This document shows positions 47,515-56,238 of a DNA stretch of 64,000 nt, piece by piece; position 1 is the first letter of the stretch; every line of letters begins with the position of its first letter. Both the position numbers and the translations under genes were made by a program. This DNA comes from Roseibium aestuarii (lineage in GTDB: Bacteria; Pseudomonadota; Alphaproteobacteria; Rhizobiales; Stappiaceae): positions 96,135-160,134 of the forward strand of contig NZ_VORA01000006.1 of assembly GCF_008477545.1 (NCBI RefSeq), in the 5' to 3' direction. The notes beneath the pieces were generated by a model. That model was not told the DNA's origin, searched no databases, and was given only the letters and a program-made list of their open reading frames with translations.

Positions 47515-47548
47515 GGGTCGCCGCGGTCCTTCCGGGCCGCGGCGACCC
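47515..47548 (+). other. Intercistronic hairpin after the binding-protein gene
   Basis: GGGTCGCCGCGG pairs perfectly with CCGCGGCGACCC around a 10-base loop, 13 bases after the stop. There is no T-run, so it most likely stabilises the upstream mRNA and limits read-through to the ATPase gene. Confidence 0.6.
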
Positions 47549-47611
47549 CTTCGCGAGCCGCGCAGTGGATGTGCATTGCCCTTGCAGGCAGTGCCAGGAA
47601 TGAGGTCAGTC

Positions 47612-48742
47612 TTGGGACAGCTCCATCTCAACAAGGTCACCAAGTCCTTCGGTGACATCAAGGTCATCAAGGGTGTCACGCTCGATATCCAGGACGGGGA
47701 GTTCGTCGTCTTCGTCGGCCCTTCGGGCTGCGGGAAATCGACCCTCCTCCGCATCATCGCGGGGCTGGACGACGCGACAACCGGCGACATCGTCATCGAC
47801 GGCGCGAAGGTGAACGACCTGGCTCCGGTCAACCGCGGCATCGCCATGGTCTTCCAGTCCTACGCGCTTTATCCGCACATGACGGTCTTCGAGAACATCG
47901 CCTTTCCCCTTCGCGTGGAAAAGATGCCCGAGGCCGAACTGACCGCCAAGGTGGAGGCCGTCGCCAAGGTGCTTCAGCTCGACCAGCGTCTGCAGCAGAA
48001 GCCCGGCGCCCTGTCGGGCGGACAGCGCCAGCGCGTCGCCATTGGCCGCGCGATCGTGCGCGAACCCAAGATCTTCCTTTTCGACGAGCCGCTCTCCAAC
48101 CTGGACGCCGCGCTGCGCGCCGACATGCGCATCGAACTGACCAAGATGCATCACGACCTGGCGGCGACGATGATCTACGTCACCCACGACCAGATCGAGG
48201 CCATGACCATGGCGGACCGGATCGTGGTGCTGAACGGTGGCTTCGTCTCTCAGGTCGGCAAGCCACTGGAGCTCTATCACAAGCCGCAGAACAAGTTTGT
48301 GGCCGGCTTCATCGGCAATCCGAAGATGAACTTCCTGCCGGCCACCTGCACCGCTGCCGGCCCGGACGGCGTGACCGTCACCTGCGAGGGCCAGACGATC
48401 ATGGTGCCGGTGGAGCCGCGCAACGGGTTGATCGGCAAGACCCTGACGCTGGGGATCCGTCCCGAGCACATCCATCTCGGCAAGGGCGACATCCGTTTCG
48501 ACGTGGTGCCGACCGTGGTCGAGCGGCTGGGCGTGAACACGATCGTCTATGCCACGGCGACCGGCGCCGAGCCCTTCAGCGCCATGCTGCCGGGGGCGGC
48601 GAATGTGAGCGTCGACACGCCGTCGACCATCGGCTTCAACGCCGCCGACTGCCATCTTTTCGATGGAGCCGATCAGGCGCTGGAACGACGCACCGATCTC
48701 CATGAAATCGACATGGCCCAACTCGCCGCCCAGTCGGCCTGA
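47612..48742 (+). CDS. Sugar ABC transporter ATPase (MsmK/UgpC family)
   Basis: A 376-residue CUT1 ATPase: Walker [13 protein letters not shown], signature [14 protein letters not shown], Walker [14 protein letters not shown] and a C-terminal TOBE-type regulatory domain ([10 protein letters not shown]). The start chosen is TTG at 47612, preceded by GAGG at 6 bases and giving [15 protein letters not shown], the usual family N-terminus; an in-frame ATG at 47600 is the alternative. It probably energises the permease pair at 44496-46234. Confidence 0.88.
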   Translation: MGQLHLNKVTKSFGDIKVIKGVTLDIQDGEFVVFVGPSGCGKSTLLRIIAGLDDATTGDIVIDGAKVNDLAPVNRGIAMVFQSYALYPHMTVFENIAFPLRVEKMPEAELTAKVEAVAKVLQLDQRLQQKPGALSGGQRQRVAIGRAIVREPKIFLFDEPLSNLDAALRADMRIELTKMHHDLAATMIYVTHDQIEAMTMADRIVVLNGGFVSQVGKPLELYHKPQNKFVAGFIGNPKMNFLPATCTAAGPDGVTVTCEGQTIMVPVEPRNGLIGKTLTLGIRPEHIHLGKGDIRFDVVPTVVERLGVNTIVYATATGAEPFSAMLPGAANVSVDTPSTIGFNAADCHLFDGADQALERRTDLHEIDMAQLAAQSA

Positions 48743-48754
48743 CGACATGAAAAT

Positions 48755-48779
48755 GCCCGCAGCACGTGTTGCTGCGGGC
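48755..48779. terminator. Hairpin at the end of the ABC operon
   Basis: GCCCGCAGCA pairs perfectly with TGCTGCGGGC around a 5-base loop, 13 bases after the ATPase stop. On the plus strand it is followed by GAAAACC, not by T bases, whereas the minus strand shows ATTTTC. It could end either converging transcript. Confidence 0.55.
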
Positions 48780-48872
48780 GAAAACCGCTGGCAAGGACCA
48801 TGGCTTTCCGATCCCGGATCTTCGGTCGCCACCCTCGTCCGGGATTACCACGACAGATCTCGTCAGCAAAAA

Positions 48873-48897
48873 TCCCGCACCGGAGGCCGGTGCGGGA
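48873..48897 (-). terminator. Rho-independent terminator of the minus-strand D-TA/M81 operon
   Basis: TCCCGCACCGG pairs perfectly with CCGGTGCGGGA across a 3-base loop. On the minus strand it is followed by TTTTT, 30 bases after the stop of the D-TA-like gene. Confidence 0.85.
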
Positions 48898-48926
48898 CGT
48901 TCTTGGACAAGTGAAGACCGCTTGAT

Positions 48927-50042
48927 TTACCAGACGCGGCCGCGGGCCGCGACGGGAAGCACGCGCGTGATGAGCCCATCCTCATGGAAGACCATCCGGT
49001 CGAAGAGGTTGGACACCACGCAGGTGTGGTTCGGAATGATCCGGATCCTGTCGCCGATCTGCGGCCGCGCGTCTGGCGAGACGTTGCTCAGGTCAAGGAC
49101 GCCATGTTCTTCCGACAGACCGGTGATGACCGCGTCGGGAACCTCCACCACATGCCCGAAATCCTGAAAGCCGAGCAGGTCCGAGGTCAGTGCCTTGGAT
49201 CCGGCATCGATCACCGCACGGGTGTCCGTCGGACGTGACACCACGGTCGCCAGGATGTGCATGGCGCAGTCCTGCAGCGTTCCATGCCCGGCGCGTGCCA
49301 TGGCCCGGTCGCTGTAGATATAGGTTCCGGCCCGATGTTCCGTGGCCGAGGGCACCTTGTGAGCGTCAAACAGGCTCGGCGTGCCGCCATTGGAGCGGAT
49401 CGGGCAGTCGATCCCCTTGTCCGCGAGCGCTGCGAGCGCTTCGGCAAAGAAGGCTTCCGTTTCCGTCTCCCCATGGGCCCGTGGATAGGTCAGCAGCCCG
49501 GAAAAGACGAGCCCCGGCGCCGCGACAATGACCTCGGCCAGACTTACCGCCTGGGCCGGGGACTGCACGCCACAGCGACCGCCGCCCGTATCGCATTCCA
49601 CCAGAACCTGCAGCGGCCGAGCGTGGCCGGCAAAGGCCTCCGAGAGCCCCCGCAGGGTCGTCTCGCTGTCGGCCACCACCTTCAGGTCGGAGATCCGATC
49701 GTTGAGGGCGCCCAGCGCCTCCAGCTTGTCGGATCCGAGAATGTTGAAGGTGATCAGGATGTCCTGGAAGCCCGCATCGGCGAAGACCTCGGCTTCCGTG
49801 ATCTTCTGGCAGTTGATGCCGAGAGCTCCCGCAGCCTCCTGCTGACGCGCCAGCGCCGGGATCTTGTGGGTCTTGATATGCGGACGGAAACGCTTCCCGA
49901 TCCCGTCCATGTAGGACTGGACCCGATCGATGTTGGCGGCAAGGCGCGCCTCGTCGATCACCGGCTGCGGGGTCGAGAGGGCCGAAAGAGGCTTGCCGAC
50001 GAGCGCGTCGTCGGGCGCCAGATCAGGCTGCTGCTGTGCCAT
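48927..50042 (-). CDS. D-threonine aldolase / D-serine dehydratase-like PLP enzyme
   Basis: A 371-residue fold-type III PLP protein with an alanine-racemase-type barrel. The PLP Lys is in FRPHIKTHKIPALA, with VECDTGGGRCGV and the C-terminal metal site around IIPNHTCVVSNLFD. This is the D-TA/DSD1 group: members cleave D-beta-hydroxy amino acids to glycine and an aldehyde, or dehydrate D-serine. Sequence alone cannot separate these. It overlaps the upstream M81 gene by 20 bases. Together with M81 and RidA in this island it suggests that D-hydroxy amino acids are released from the substrate; this is inference. Confidence 0.85.
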   Translation of the reverse strand: MAQQQPDLAPDDALVGKPLSALSTPQPVIDEARLAANIDRVQSYMDGIGKRFRPHIKTHKIPALARQQEAAGALGINCQKITEAEVFADAGFQDILITFNILGSDKLEALGALNDRISDLKVVADSETTLRGLSEAFAGHARPLQVLVECDTGGGRCGVQSPAQAVSLAEVIVAAPGLVFSGLLTYPRAHGETETEAFFAEALAALADKGIDCPIRSNGGTPSLFDAHKVPSATEHRAGTYIYSDRAMARAGHGTLQDCAMHILATVVSRPTDTRAVIDAGSKALTSDLLGFQDFGHVVEVPDAVITGLSEEHGVLDLSNVSPDARPQIGDRIRIIPNHTCVVSNLFDRMVFHEDGLITRVLPVAARGRVW

Positions 50043-51492
50043 GGGGGTTCTCCATCATCGGCCAGATGTCGCGGCGGACATGGCGGTAAGGGGTATGGGC
50101 CGGTGAATTCGGATAGGGCGTTCCCGCCGAACAGTAAAGGATCTCCGAGGCGATCTTGCTGAAGGAGGCGTGGAAGTGATTGGTCGACTTGATGACCAGG
50201 ATCTTCCGGGTCGTCGGGTCGATCCCCATCACCGAGAACAGGGACGGGTCGAAGCTCTGCGCCCGCACCGAATTCAGGATGATGTCGATGCCGTTCAGCT
50301 GGACATGCGCCGCGTCACCAAACGGGGCAAGGCTCTCTCCGAAGCGCATCTGGGCATCGCGAACCAGCTTCACCACCTTGACCCGGCCATCGATCGGATC
50401 GCCCGTTCCGGGTGCGGACTTCGCGCCGAAGCGCAGGGGAATCTCTGCACCCTCTCCGGCCGCGAAGCAGATCTGGACGGAGATCGGATCCCAGATCGTG
50501 CCGACCGCGACACCTGCCGCGCCCCGTGCCATGAGCTCCGCCGTGAGGATGGTGGCGTCACCCGCCGTGCCGCCACCGGGATTGTCCCACATGTCGGCAA
50601 TCACCACCGGGCCGGTCGGCGCTGCCATGGCCTGCGATACGGCGTCGTCGACGCCAAGCTGCGGCATCATGTGCCGACCGCGGTTGGCGAAAAGCTCCAT
50701 GCCGAGGGTCTGGGCCAGCAGCGCGCCCTTCTCCGGCCGATCGTTGGTAACCGCAATCACCTTCGTGCCCATCTCCGGCACATCCCCGGCCATGAAGCCG
50801 TGGATCACCGACAGGGAGAGGACGTCCACATCCGCCTGCTCGATCTTGTGCAGCCGGTCGACAAAGCCGCGCATGGGATCGCGCGAGGTCGGAAACACGT
50901 CGATCATCCGGCAGTCGAAGACGGACATGACGGGTTTCACCCGTCCTTCCAGGGCGTCAACCGCGATCCGCCACAGATCCTCCGCCCGGTCGACGAAGTC
51001 CGTGTGAGGAAACTCCTTGAACGCCACGAGGAAGTTGGCTGCCGCCACCCGCTTTGCCGTCAGGTGGCTGTGCGGGTCCAGCTCGGCGCAGATCAGCACA
51101 TCGGGGCCTACCATGTCGCGAATGCGGGAGAGAAGGTCGCCCTCCGGATCCAGATAACCATCGGCGACCATGGCGCCATGCAGCCCCAGCACGACACCAT
51201 CCACGGGCATGGCGGCCCGCAGCTGATCCAGGATCTCGTCGCGCAGCCCCTCATAGGTCTGACGGTTGATCAGACCAGCAGGGTCGGCCCATGTGGCCGT
51301 GCCCTCCACGAGGGTCCAGCCCTTTTCCGCGCAGACGCGACGGCCGACCGTGATCGGCGCCGTGCAGAGCGTCGGCGTCACCGGATGCTGACCCGGAGGC
51401 GCATAGAGCGAGGCCTCAAAGGCCTGCTTGTCGATGCAGATCGGGGAGAAGGTGTTGGTCTCGGTCGCAAGGGCCGCGGTGAAGAGCTTCAA
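50023..51492 (-). CDS. M81 family metallopeptidase (MlrC-like), paralog 1
   Basis: A 489-residue protein of the MlrC family named for the zinc enzyme that breaks linear microcystin peptides. The N-terminal domain shows ALATETNTFSPI, VDGVVLGLHGAMVADGY and probable zinc ligands in CAELDPHSHLT and FKEFPHTDFVDRA. The C-terminal domain includes DMWDNPGGGTAGDATILTAEL and a phosphate-like loop. No signal peptide, so cytoplasmic. A second, divergent copy lies at 56239-57696. The true substrate of most M81 proteins is unknown; amide bonds with D- or beta-amino acids are plausible here. Confidence 0.87.
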   Translation of the reverse strand: MKLFTAALATETNTFSPICIDKQAFEASLYAPPGQHPVTPTLCTAPITVGRRVCAEKGWTLVEGTATWADPAGLINRQTYEGLRDEILDQLRAAMPVDGVVLGLHGAMVADGYLDPEGDLLSRIRDMVGPDVLICAELDPHSHLTAKRVAAANFLVAFKEFPHTDFVDRAEDLWRIAVDALEGRVKPVMSVFDCRMIDVFPTSRDPMRGFVDRLHKIEQADVDVLSLSVIHGFMAGDVPEMGTKVIAVTNDRPEKGALLAQTLGMELFANRGRHMMPQLGVDDAVSQAMAAPTGPVVIADMWDNPGGGTAGDATILTAELMARGAAGVAVGTIWDPISVQICFAAGEGAEIPLRFGAKSAPGTGDPIDGRVKVVKLVRDAQMRFGESLAPFGDAAHVQLNGIDIILNSVRAQSFDPSLFSVMGIDPTTRKILVIKSTNHFHASFSKIASEILYCSAGTPYPNSPAHTPYRHVRRDIWPMMENPHGTAAA

Positions 51493-51529
51493 GGGAGCGT
51501 TCCTGGAATTGGGGGCGAAGGGAGACGGA

Positions 51530-52021
51530 CTACCTGGCGGCCGGGGTGTAGGGCAGATATCCGGTGAAGCCGCAGATCTTCCAGCGCCCCTCGTGAAGGC
51601 GGCAGTAATAGAGGGTCTGCCAGTTCATCACGTCGAAAGTGCCATCGGCCTTGCGGATCCCGCCATCGAACTTCTTGCGGACGAGCGCAACGTCGCCCTG
51701 AACGTCGATCTCCTCCAGCCGCGTGGCCGCATGGATCGCCGCGCTGGCATCCTCGGCAAGCTCAAGGGTGGCAAAATCGCGGGCCTGGCGCAGCCACTCG
51801 TCGCGGTAGTGGGCAAGCGACGGGAAGGCCAGTGTCCAATCATCCGGATCGGCCGCCTTGTTGCCGCTCAGTGCCAGGAACCCCTCGGGGATAAAATCCC
51901 CTTCGACCATCGACCAGTCCGCGGCTAGGAAGGCTGCAATGTCGCGGGGCACGAGCATTTCCCAGATGGCATGACGGGCCGCATCATCTGCCGGGAAGGG
52001 GTTCAGGAACGGGTCCCGCAT
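51530..52021 (-). CDS. SnoaL/NTF2-like small protein, unknown
   Basis: A 163-residue protein with features of the NTF2-like cone fold: helical N-terminal half (DDAARHAIWEMLVPRDIAAFLAADW) and C-terminal strands ending RLHEGRWKICGFTGYLP, where the pattern of W and G matches SnoaL-like proteins. Such proteins are ligand-binding or isomerase-like. First gene of the minus-strand NTF2-M81-D-TA operon, 37 bases before the M81 gene. No function can be named. Confidence 0.65.
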   Translation of the reverse strand: MRDPFLNPFPADDAARHAIWEMLVPRDIAAFLAADWSMVEGDFIPEGFLALSGNKAADPDDWTLAFPSLAHYRDEWLRQARDFATLELAEDASAAIHAATRLEEIDVQGDVALVRKKFDGGIRKADGTFDVMNWQTLYYCRLHEGRWKICGFTGYLPYTPAAR

Positions 52022-52031
52022 GTTCTATCCT

Positions 52032-52046
52032 TCTAAAATTTTTTCA
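52032..52046 (-). promoter_or_regulatory. AT-rich 15-mer motif, copy 3 (possible RpiR site)
   Basis: On the minus strand TGAAAAAATTTTAGA, 10 bases upstream of the NTF2-like gene start. It matches the motif copies at 43168, 43241 and 52105. Confidence 0.35.
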
Positions 52047-52104
52047 TACACGAGGAATTATCCTAGCAAAATTCCGCTCTGCATGGTTCATTGTCAATCA
52101 GTAA

Positions 52105-52119
52105 AGAAAATAATTTGCA
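52105..52119 (+). promoter_or_regulatory. AT-rich 15-mer motif, copy 4 (possible RpiR site)
   Basis: AGAAAATAATTTGCA, ending 17 bases before the ridA start codon. It is nearly identical to the copy at 43241-43255 in front of the Gfo/ABC operon. Confidence 0.45.
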
Positions 52120-52136
52120 CACACTGAGATCAACAG

Positions 52137-52523
52137 ATGAGCATTAAACGATACGGCGCCGAAAAGTCCGGAGCCGGTGGCCAACGCCTGCCCTTCGCCC
52201 GCGCCGTCGAGGCGGATGGCTGGCTGCACGTGTCCGGCCAGGTCGCCATGGTGGATGGGGAAGTGATCGAAGGCGGGATCATTCCGCAGACCCACAAGGC
52301 CATCGAGAACCTGATCGCGATCCTGGAAGAGGCCGGATACACCACGGCGGATGTGGTCCGTTGCGGGGTCTGGCTGGATGATCCGCGCGACTTCTGGACC
52401 TTCAACAAGATCTATCAGGGCTATTTCGGGGAAAACCCGCCGGCACGTGCCTGCGTCCAGGCCTCGATGATGGTCGATTGCAAGGTGGAAATCGACTGCG
52501 TAGCGTATAAGCCCAAGAGCTGA
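52137..52523 (+). CDS. RidA family reactive-intermediate deaminase
   Basis: A 128-residue YjgF/YER057c/UK114-type protein, expected to be a cytoplasmic trimer. The conserved substrate-binding Arg is in NPPARACVQASMM, followed by CKVEIDCVAY. RidA proteins hydrolyse enamine and imine intermediates such as 2-aminoacrylate released by PLP dehydratases. Its presence as the first gene facing the D-TA/M81 operon supports a PLP-dependent dehydratase step in this pathway. It precedes rpiR by 22 bases. Confidence 0.9.
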   Translation: MSIKRYGAEKSGAGGQRLPFARAVEADGWLHVSGQVAMVDGEVIEGGIIPQTHKAIENLIAILEEAGYTTADVVRCGVWLDDPRDFWTFNKIYQGYFGENPPARACVQASMMVDCKVEIDCVAYKPKS

Positions 52524-52545
52524 CACGCACAGGCGGACGGACCCG

Positions 52546-53409
52546 ATGGACATTCTGGCAAGACTACAAAACGATCTCGATCAGCTCTCCCAGGCGGAAC
52601 GCCGCATTGCGGAGATCTTGCTGAACGACTTCGACTTCGCCGTGAATGCCTCCATCGTCGAGCTGGCGGAACGGGCGGAGGTTTCTCCCCCCACCGTCAC
52701 CCGGTTCTGCCGGCGCCTGGAGTGCCAGAACTTCGCGGACTTCAAGGTGCGCCTTGCCAAGACGGCCTTTGTCGGCGCGCGCTATCTCAACCCGGCCGCC
52801 AAAAGCACCGAACCGGCGGATGTGGCGGAAGACATCGTGACCAAGGCGCAGAACGCCCTGTTCCTCTTCCACCGCGCCTTCGATCCGGTGAAGGCCGAGG
52901 AGATCGCCGCCATTCTGGCCGAGGCGCAGATGATCTACGCCTTCGGTTCGGGCGGCAATTCCTCGATGATCGCCGGCGAGATGCAGAACCGCCTGTTCCG
53001 CCTTGGTCTTCGGGTCACCGCCTGCACCGACCACGGCATGCAGATGATGATGGCCGCCGCGGCCCAGAAGAATGACGTGGTCATCGGCTCGTCCTTCTCC
53101 GGGCGCAACCGGGAACTGGTCAAGGTCTTCACCCTTGCCCAGGAAGCCGGTGCGACGACCATTGCCATCACCCAGGCCGACAGCCCGGTGGCCAAGGCCG
53201 CAGATCATGTTCTGACCATCGACCTGCCGGAGGGGACCAACATCTACCGCCCGACGTCGACCCGCTTTGCCTATCTGGCACTGGTCGACATCCTGGCGAA
53301 CCTCACGGCCTACAAGACCAAGGCGCAGGCAACCGTTTCCCTGCGCCAGATCAAGCAGCAACTGGTTGCCTGGCGCGACGAAGACGACAGGCAGCTCCTC
53401 GGGGACTGA
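52546..53409 (+). CDS. MurR/RpiR family transcriptional regulator
   Basis: A 287-residue regulator with an N-terminal RpiR helix-turn-helix (LSQAERRIAEILLNDF; AERAEVSPPTVTRFCRRLECQNFADF) and a C-terminal SIS domain (IYAFGSGGNSSMIAGEMQNRLFRLGL; DVVIGSSFSGRNRELV) that should bind a sugar phosphate. Members regulate N-acetylmuramic acid, GlcNAc and other sugar genes. It sits in the ridA-rpiR-SDR-GH20-M81-MFS-cutC operon and probably controls it together with the divergent operon. Confidence 0.92.
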   Translation: MDILARLQNDLDQLSQAERRIAEILLNDFDFAVNASIVELAERAEVSPPTVTRFCRRLECQNFADFKVRLAKTAFVGARYLNPAAKSTEPADVAEDIVTKAQNALFLFHRAFDPVKAEEIAAILAEAQMIYAFGSGGNSSMIAGEMQNRLFRLGLRVTACTDHGMQMMMAAAAQKNDVVIGSSFSGRNRELVKVFTLAQEAGATTIAITQADSPVAKAADHVLTIDLPEGTNIYRPTSTRFAYLALVDILANLTAYKTKAQATVSLRQIKQQLVAWRDEDDRQLLGD

Positions 53410-53453
53410 CCACTCCCAACGGTTTCGGTCCCGCCTTCATCATAGGACCCACC

Positions 53454-54221
53454 ATGTCTGGAACCGTTGCCATCGTCACCGGGGCCGCGGGCGACATCGG
53501 CCTTGCCATCGCCCAGCGCCTCTCCCAGGATCACGACCACATCGTCATGGTCGACATTGCCGAAGGCCCGCTTTCCGCGGCCTGCGCGGCCAACCCGAAC
53601 TTCCACCCCGTCCGCTGCGATGTGACCCTTGCGTCCGACTGCGAGGCGATGGCTGCCGCTGCGCGCCAGCACGGCCGGATCACCACCCTGGTGAACAATG
53701 CCGGCGCGGCCCGCGCCGTGAGCCTGGGCGACACGACGCCCGAGATCTTCCGGGCCGATACCGCGCTGAACCTGGAGGCAGCCTGGCTGACCTTCCGGGC
53801 CCTCGAGGCGGATCTGAAGGCCTGTCGCGGTGCCGTGGTCAACGTGGCCTCGGTCAATGGCATGGGCGTCTTCGGTCATCCCGCCTACAGCGCGGCCAAG
53901 GCCGGTCTGATCCATCTGACCAAGCTGATTGCCGTCGAATACGGGAAATACGGCATTCGCAGCAATGCGGTGGCTCCGGGCACCGTGCGCACCCAGGCCT
54001 GGGAAGCCCGCGCGGCGGCCAACCCGAATGTCTTTGAGGAAGCCAAGCGCTGGTATCCGCTCCAGCGTGTCGTTGACCCGGCGGACGTGGCCAATGCCAT
54101 CGCCTTTCTGGCGGGGCCGCTGGCGGGGGCCATCTCCGGCGTCTGCCTGCCGGTGGACTGCGGCCTGACCGCCGGCCAGGCAGAGCTCGCCCGCACCTTC
54201 AGCCAGTCCGACAATTACTGA
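53454..54221 (+). CDS. Short-chain dehydrogenase/reductase
   Basis: A 255-residue classical SDR: nucleotide site TGAAGDIGLAIA, TLVNNAGAARAV, catalytic Ser in NVASVNGMG and YSAAKAG for the Tyr-Lys pair, and the C-terminal SGVCLPVDCGLTAG. It uses NAD(P) to oxidise or reduce a hydroxyl or carbonyl group, most likely on an intermediate of the amino-sugar pathway. Substrate not identifiable. It follows rpiR by 44 bases. Confidence 0.9.
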   Translation: MSGTVAIVTGAAGDIGLAIAQRLSQDHDHIVMVDIAEGPLSAACAANPNFHPVRCDVTLASDCEAMAAAARQHGRITTLVNNAGAARAVSLGDTTPEIFRADTALNLEAAWLTFRALEADLKACRGAVVNVASVNGMGVFGHPAYSAAKAGLIHLTKLIAVEYGKYGIRSNAVAPGTVRTQAWEARAAANPNVFEEAKRWYPLQRVVDPADVANAIAFLAGPLAGAISGVCLPVDCGLTAGQAELARTFSQSDNY

Positions 54222-54303
54222 AACCCGAAGGGGGCGCTCCAGCACGTGCCCCCTTCGACCGGCATTCCTACCCTGACACGCCGATTTCCAGAGGACGTAT
54301 TTC

Positions 54304-56226
54304 ATGACTTCAGCGCTTTTCGTGCTCGAGAACAGCTGGCACCCGATTGCCGGGGACCTGACAGGCGGCTTCACCTTCACCCTGCACAATCTTTCGGACG
54401 ACGCGATCTCCAGCTTCACGGTCGCCTATACCTCTCTGACCCGGGTGACCGGTCAGCGGCAGGTGACCAATGCCCGCTTTGTCCGTCGCAATGCCAACTT
54501 TCACGAATTCGCCGCGCCCGAAGGATTCGTCCTTGCTCCCGGCGCGTCCTGGACCTTCATGGTGGATGGGCTGCACCGGCCAGCCGTGCACCGCACGGAT
54601 GGCGCGAAGTCGGCCTATGTCACCCTGGCTGACGGCGCCCATGTCGCCTGTGCTGTCGGCGACCTGATGCTGGAAGGGCGCCCGTCCGAACCGGCGCCGA
54701 AACTGCTGCCGGAGGGCAAGGTCACCGAACCCTATTTCCTGCAGCCCTGGCCGCAGACCCTTGCCCTGTCGGAAGGTGGAGATGCGCCCGTCGCCCTGTA
54801 TCTTGCAGGTGGCGAAACCCGGGAGGAGATCCTTTCCGTCCAGACCATCCAGTCCCTGTTCCAGCGGCTGCATTCGGTTGCCCATGTGCCCTTTGCCCTG
54901 AGCCCGGTGCCGGGTGGTCGGCGGCTGGCCCTGGCCGCCTCGCCGGAGCTTCGCCCCAGTGCGTCTCGACTGGAGTTCACGCCCGATCTGGTGACCCTGA
55001 CCTATGGCGACCGCGCCGGCCTGCAATATGGCCTGACCTCACTGGCCCAACTGCTGCACGGGGCACGGATCGACCGGGATACCTTCGCCTTCCCCGCGCA
55101 AGGCAGCATCGAGGATGCGCCGCGCTACGACTGGCGCGGCTGTCATCTCGATGTCTCCCGCCAGTTCTTCCCCGTGGCGGATGTCACCCGGCTCATCGAC
55201 ATCCTGGCGTGGTTCAAGCTCAACATCTTCCACTGGCACCTGAGCGACGACGAGGCATGGCGCCTCGAGATCAAGGCCTATCCGGAGTTGACCACCGTCG
55301 GCGCGACGCGGGGACCGGACGAAATCCTGCTGCCCCAGCTCGGCAACGGCGCGGAGCCGGTCTCGGGCTTCTATTCCCAGGAGGACGTGCGCGCGATCGT
55401 TGCCCATGCAGGCCGTCTGGGCGTAGACGTGGTGCCGGAAATCGACATTCCCGGCCACAGCACCGCGACTCTTGCCGTGCTCAAGGAGCTTTCGGACGGT
55501 CAGGAAGCCCCTGACAGCTATCACTCGGTGCAGGGCTACCCGAACAATGCGCTGAACCCCGCCATCGAGGAAACCTATGACTTCGTGGCCACGGTCTTCG
55601 ACGAGATGGTGGAGCTGTTCCCGAGCCCGTACATCCATATCGGCGGTGATGAAGTGGCCAACGGCTCCTGGCTCGCCTCCCCGCGCGCCCGTGCCCTGAT
55701 GGAGCGCGAGGGGCTGGACGGCACGTTCGGCCTGCAATCGTATTTCATGAAGCGGGTTCAGGAGCTGCTCAGCGCGCGCGGACGCAAGCTCGCCGGCTGG
55801 AACGAAGTGGCCCATGGGGGCGGCGTTGCGGCGGACGGCACCCTACTGATGGCCTGGGAAAAGCCGGAGGTCGGCATCGAGCTGGCGCGCGAAGGCTATG
55901 ATGTGGTCATGACCCCCGGCCAGGCCTATTACCTCGACATGGTTCAGGACACCGCCTGGCAGGAGCCGGGCGCAAGCTGGGCCGGCACCGTGCCGCCGTC
56001 CCACACCTATGCCTATGAGGCCGAAGGCGCATTCCCCGAGGAGCTGCGGCCGCGCATGAAGGGGGTACAGGCCTGCATCTGGTGCGAGCATTTCCTCAAT
56101 CGCGACTATTTCAACCATCTGGTGTTCCCGCGTCTATGCGCGGTGGCCGAAGCGGGCTGGACGCCGAAGGCGAACAAGGACTGGCTGCGCTTTGCCGCCC
56201 TTGCGCCCCACGCCCCCAAGCTCTGA
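54304..56226 (+). CDS. GH20 beta-N-acetylhexosaminidase, apparently cytoplasmic
   Basis: A 640-residue enzyme. Residues 1-120 form an unusual beta-rich domain (ENSWHPIAGDLTGGFTFTLHNLSDDAISSF), followed by the zincin-like GH20b domain and the (beta/alpha)8 GH20 barrel from about 270: DWRGCHLDVSRQFF, KLNIFHWHLSDDEAWRLEI, and the catalytic Asp449-Glu450 pair in HIGGDEVANGSW. No signal peptide is seen, so it should act on imported oligosaccharides or conjugates, releasing terminal GlcNAc or GalNAc for NagK-NagA-NagB-II. It lies between the SDR and the second M81 gene, with only 12 bases to the latter. Confidence 0.92.
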   Translation: MTSALFVLENSWHPIAGDLTGGFTFTLHNLSDDAISSFTVAYTSLTRVTGQRQVTNARFVRRNANFHEFAAPEGFVLAPGASWTFMVDGLHRPAVHRTDGAKSAYVTLADGAHVACAVGDLMLEGRPSEPAPKLLPEGKVTEPYFLQPWPQTLALSEGGDAPVALYLAGGETREEILSVQTIQSLFQRLHSVAHVPFALSPVPGGRRLALAASPELRPSASRLEFTPDLVTLTYGDRAGLQYGLTSLAQLLHGARIDRDTFAFPAQGSIEDAPRYDWRGCHLDVSRQFFPVADVTRLIDILAWFKLNIFHWHLSDDEAWRLEIKAYPELTTVGATRGPDEILLPQLGNGAEPVSGFYSQEDVRAIVAHAGRLGVDVVPEIDIPGHSTATLAVLKELSDGQEAPDSYHSVQGYPNNALNPAIEETYDFVATVFDEMVELFPSPYIHIGGDEVANGSWLASPRARALMEREGLDGTFGLQSYFMKRVQELLSARGRKLAGWNEVAHGGGVAADGTLLMAWEKPEVGIELAREGYDVVMTPGQAYYLDMVQDTAWQEPGASWAGTVPPSHTYAYEAEGAFPEELRPRMKGVQACIWCEHFLNRDYFNHLVFPRLCAVAEAGWTPKANKDWLRFAALAPHAPKL

Positions 56227-56238
56227 AGGACCTGACCC

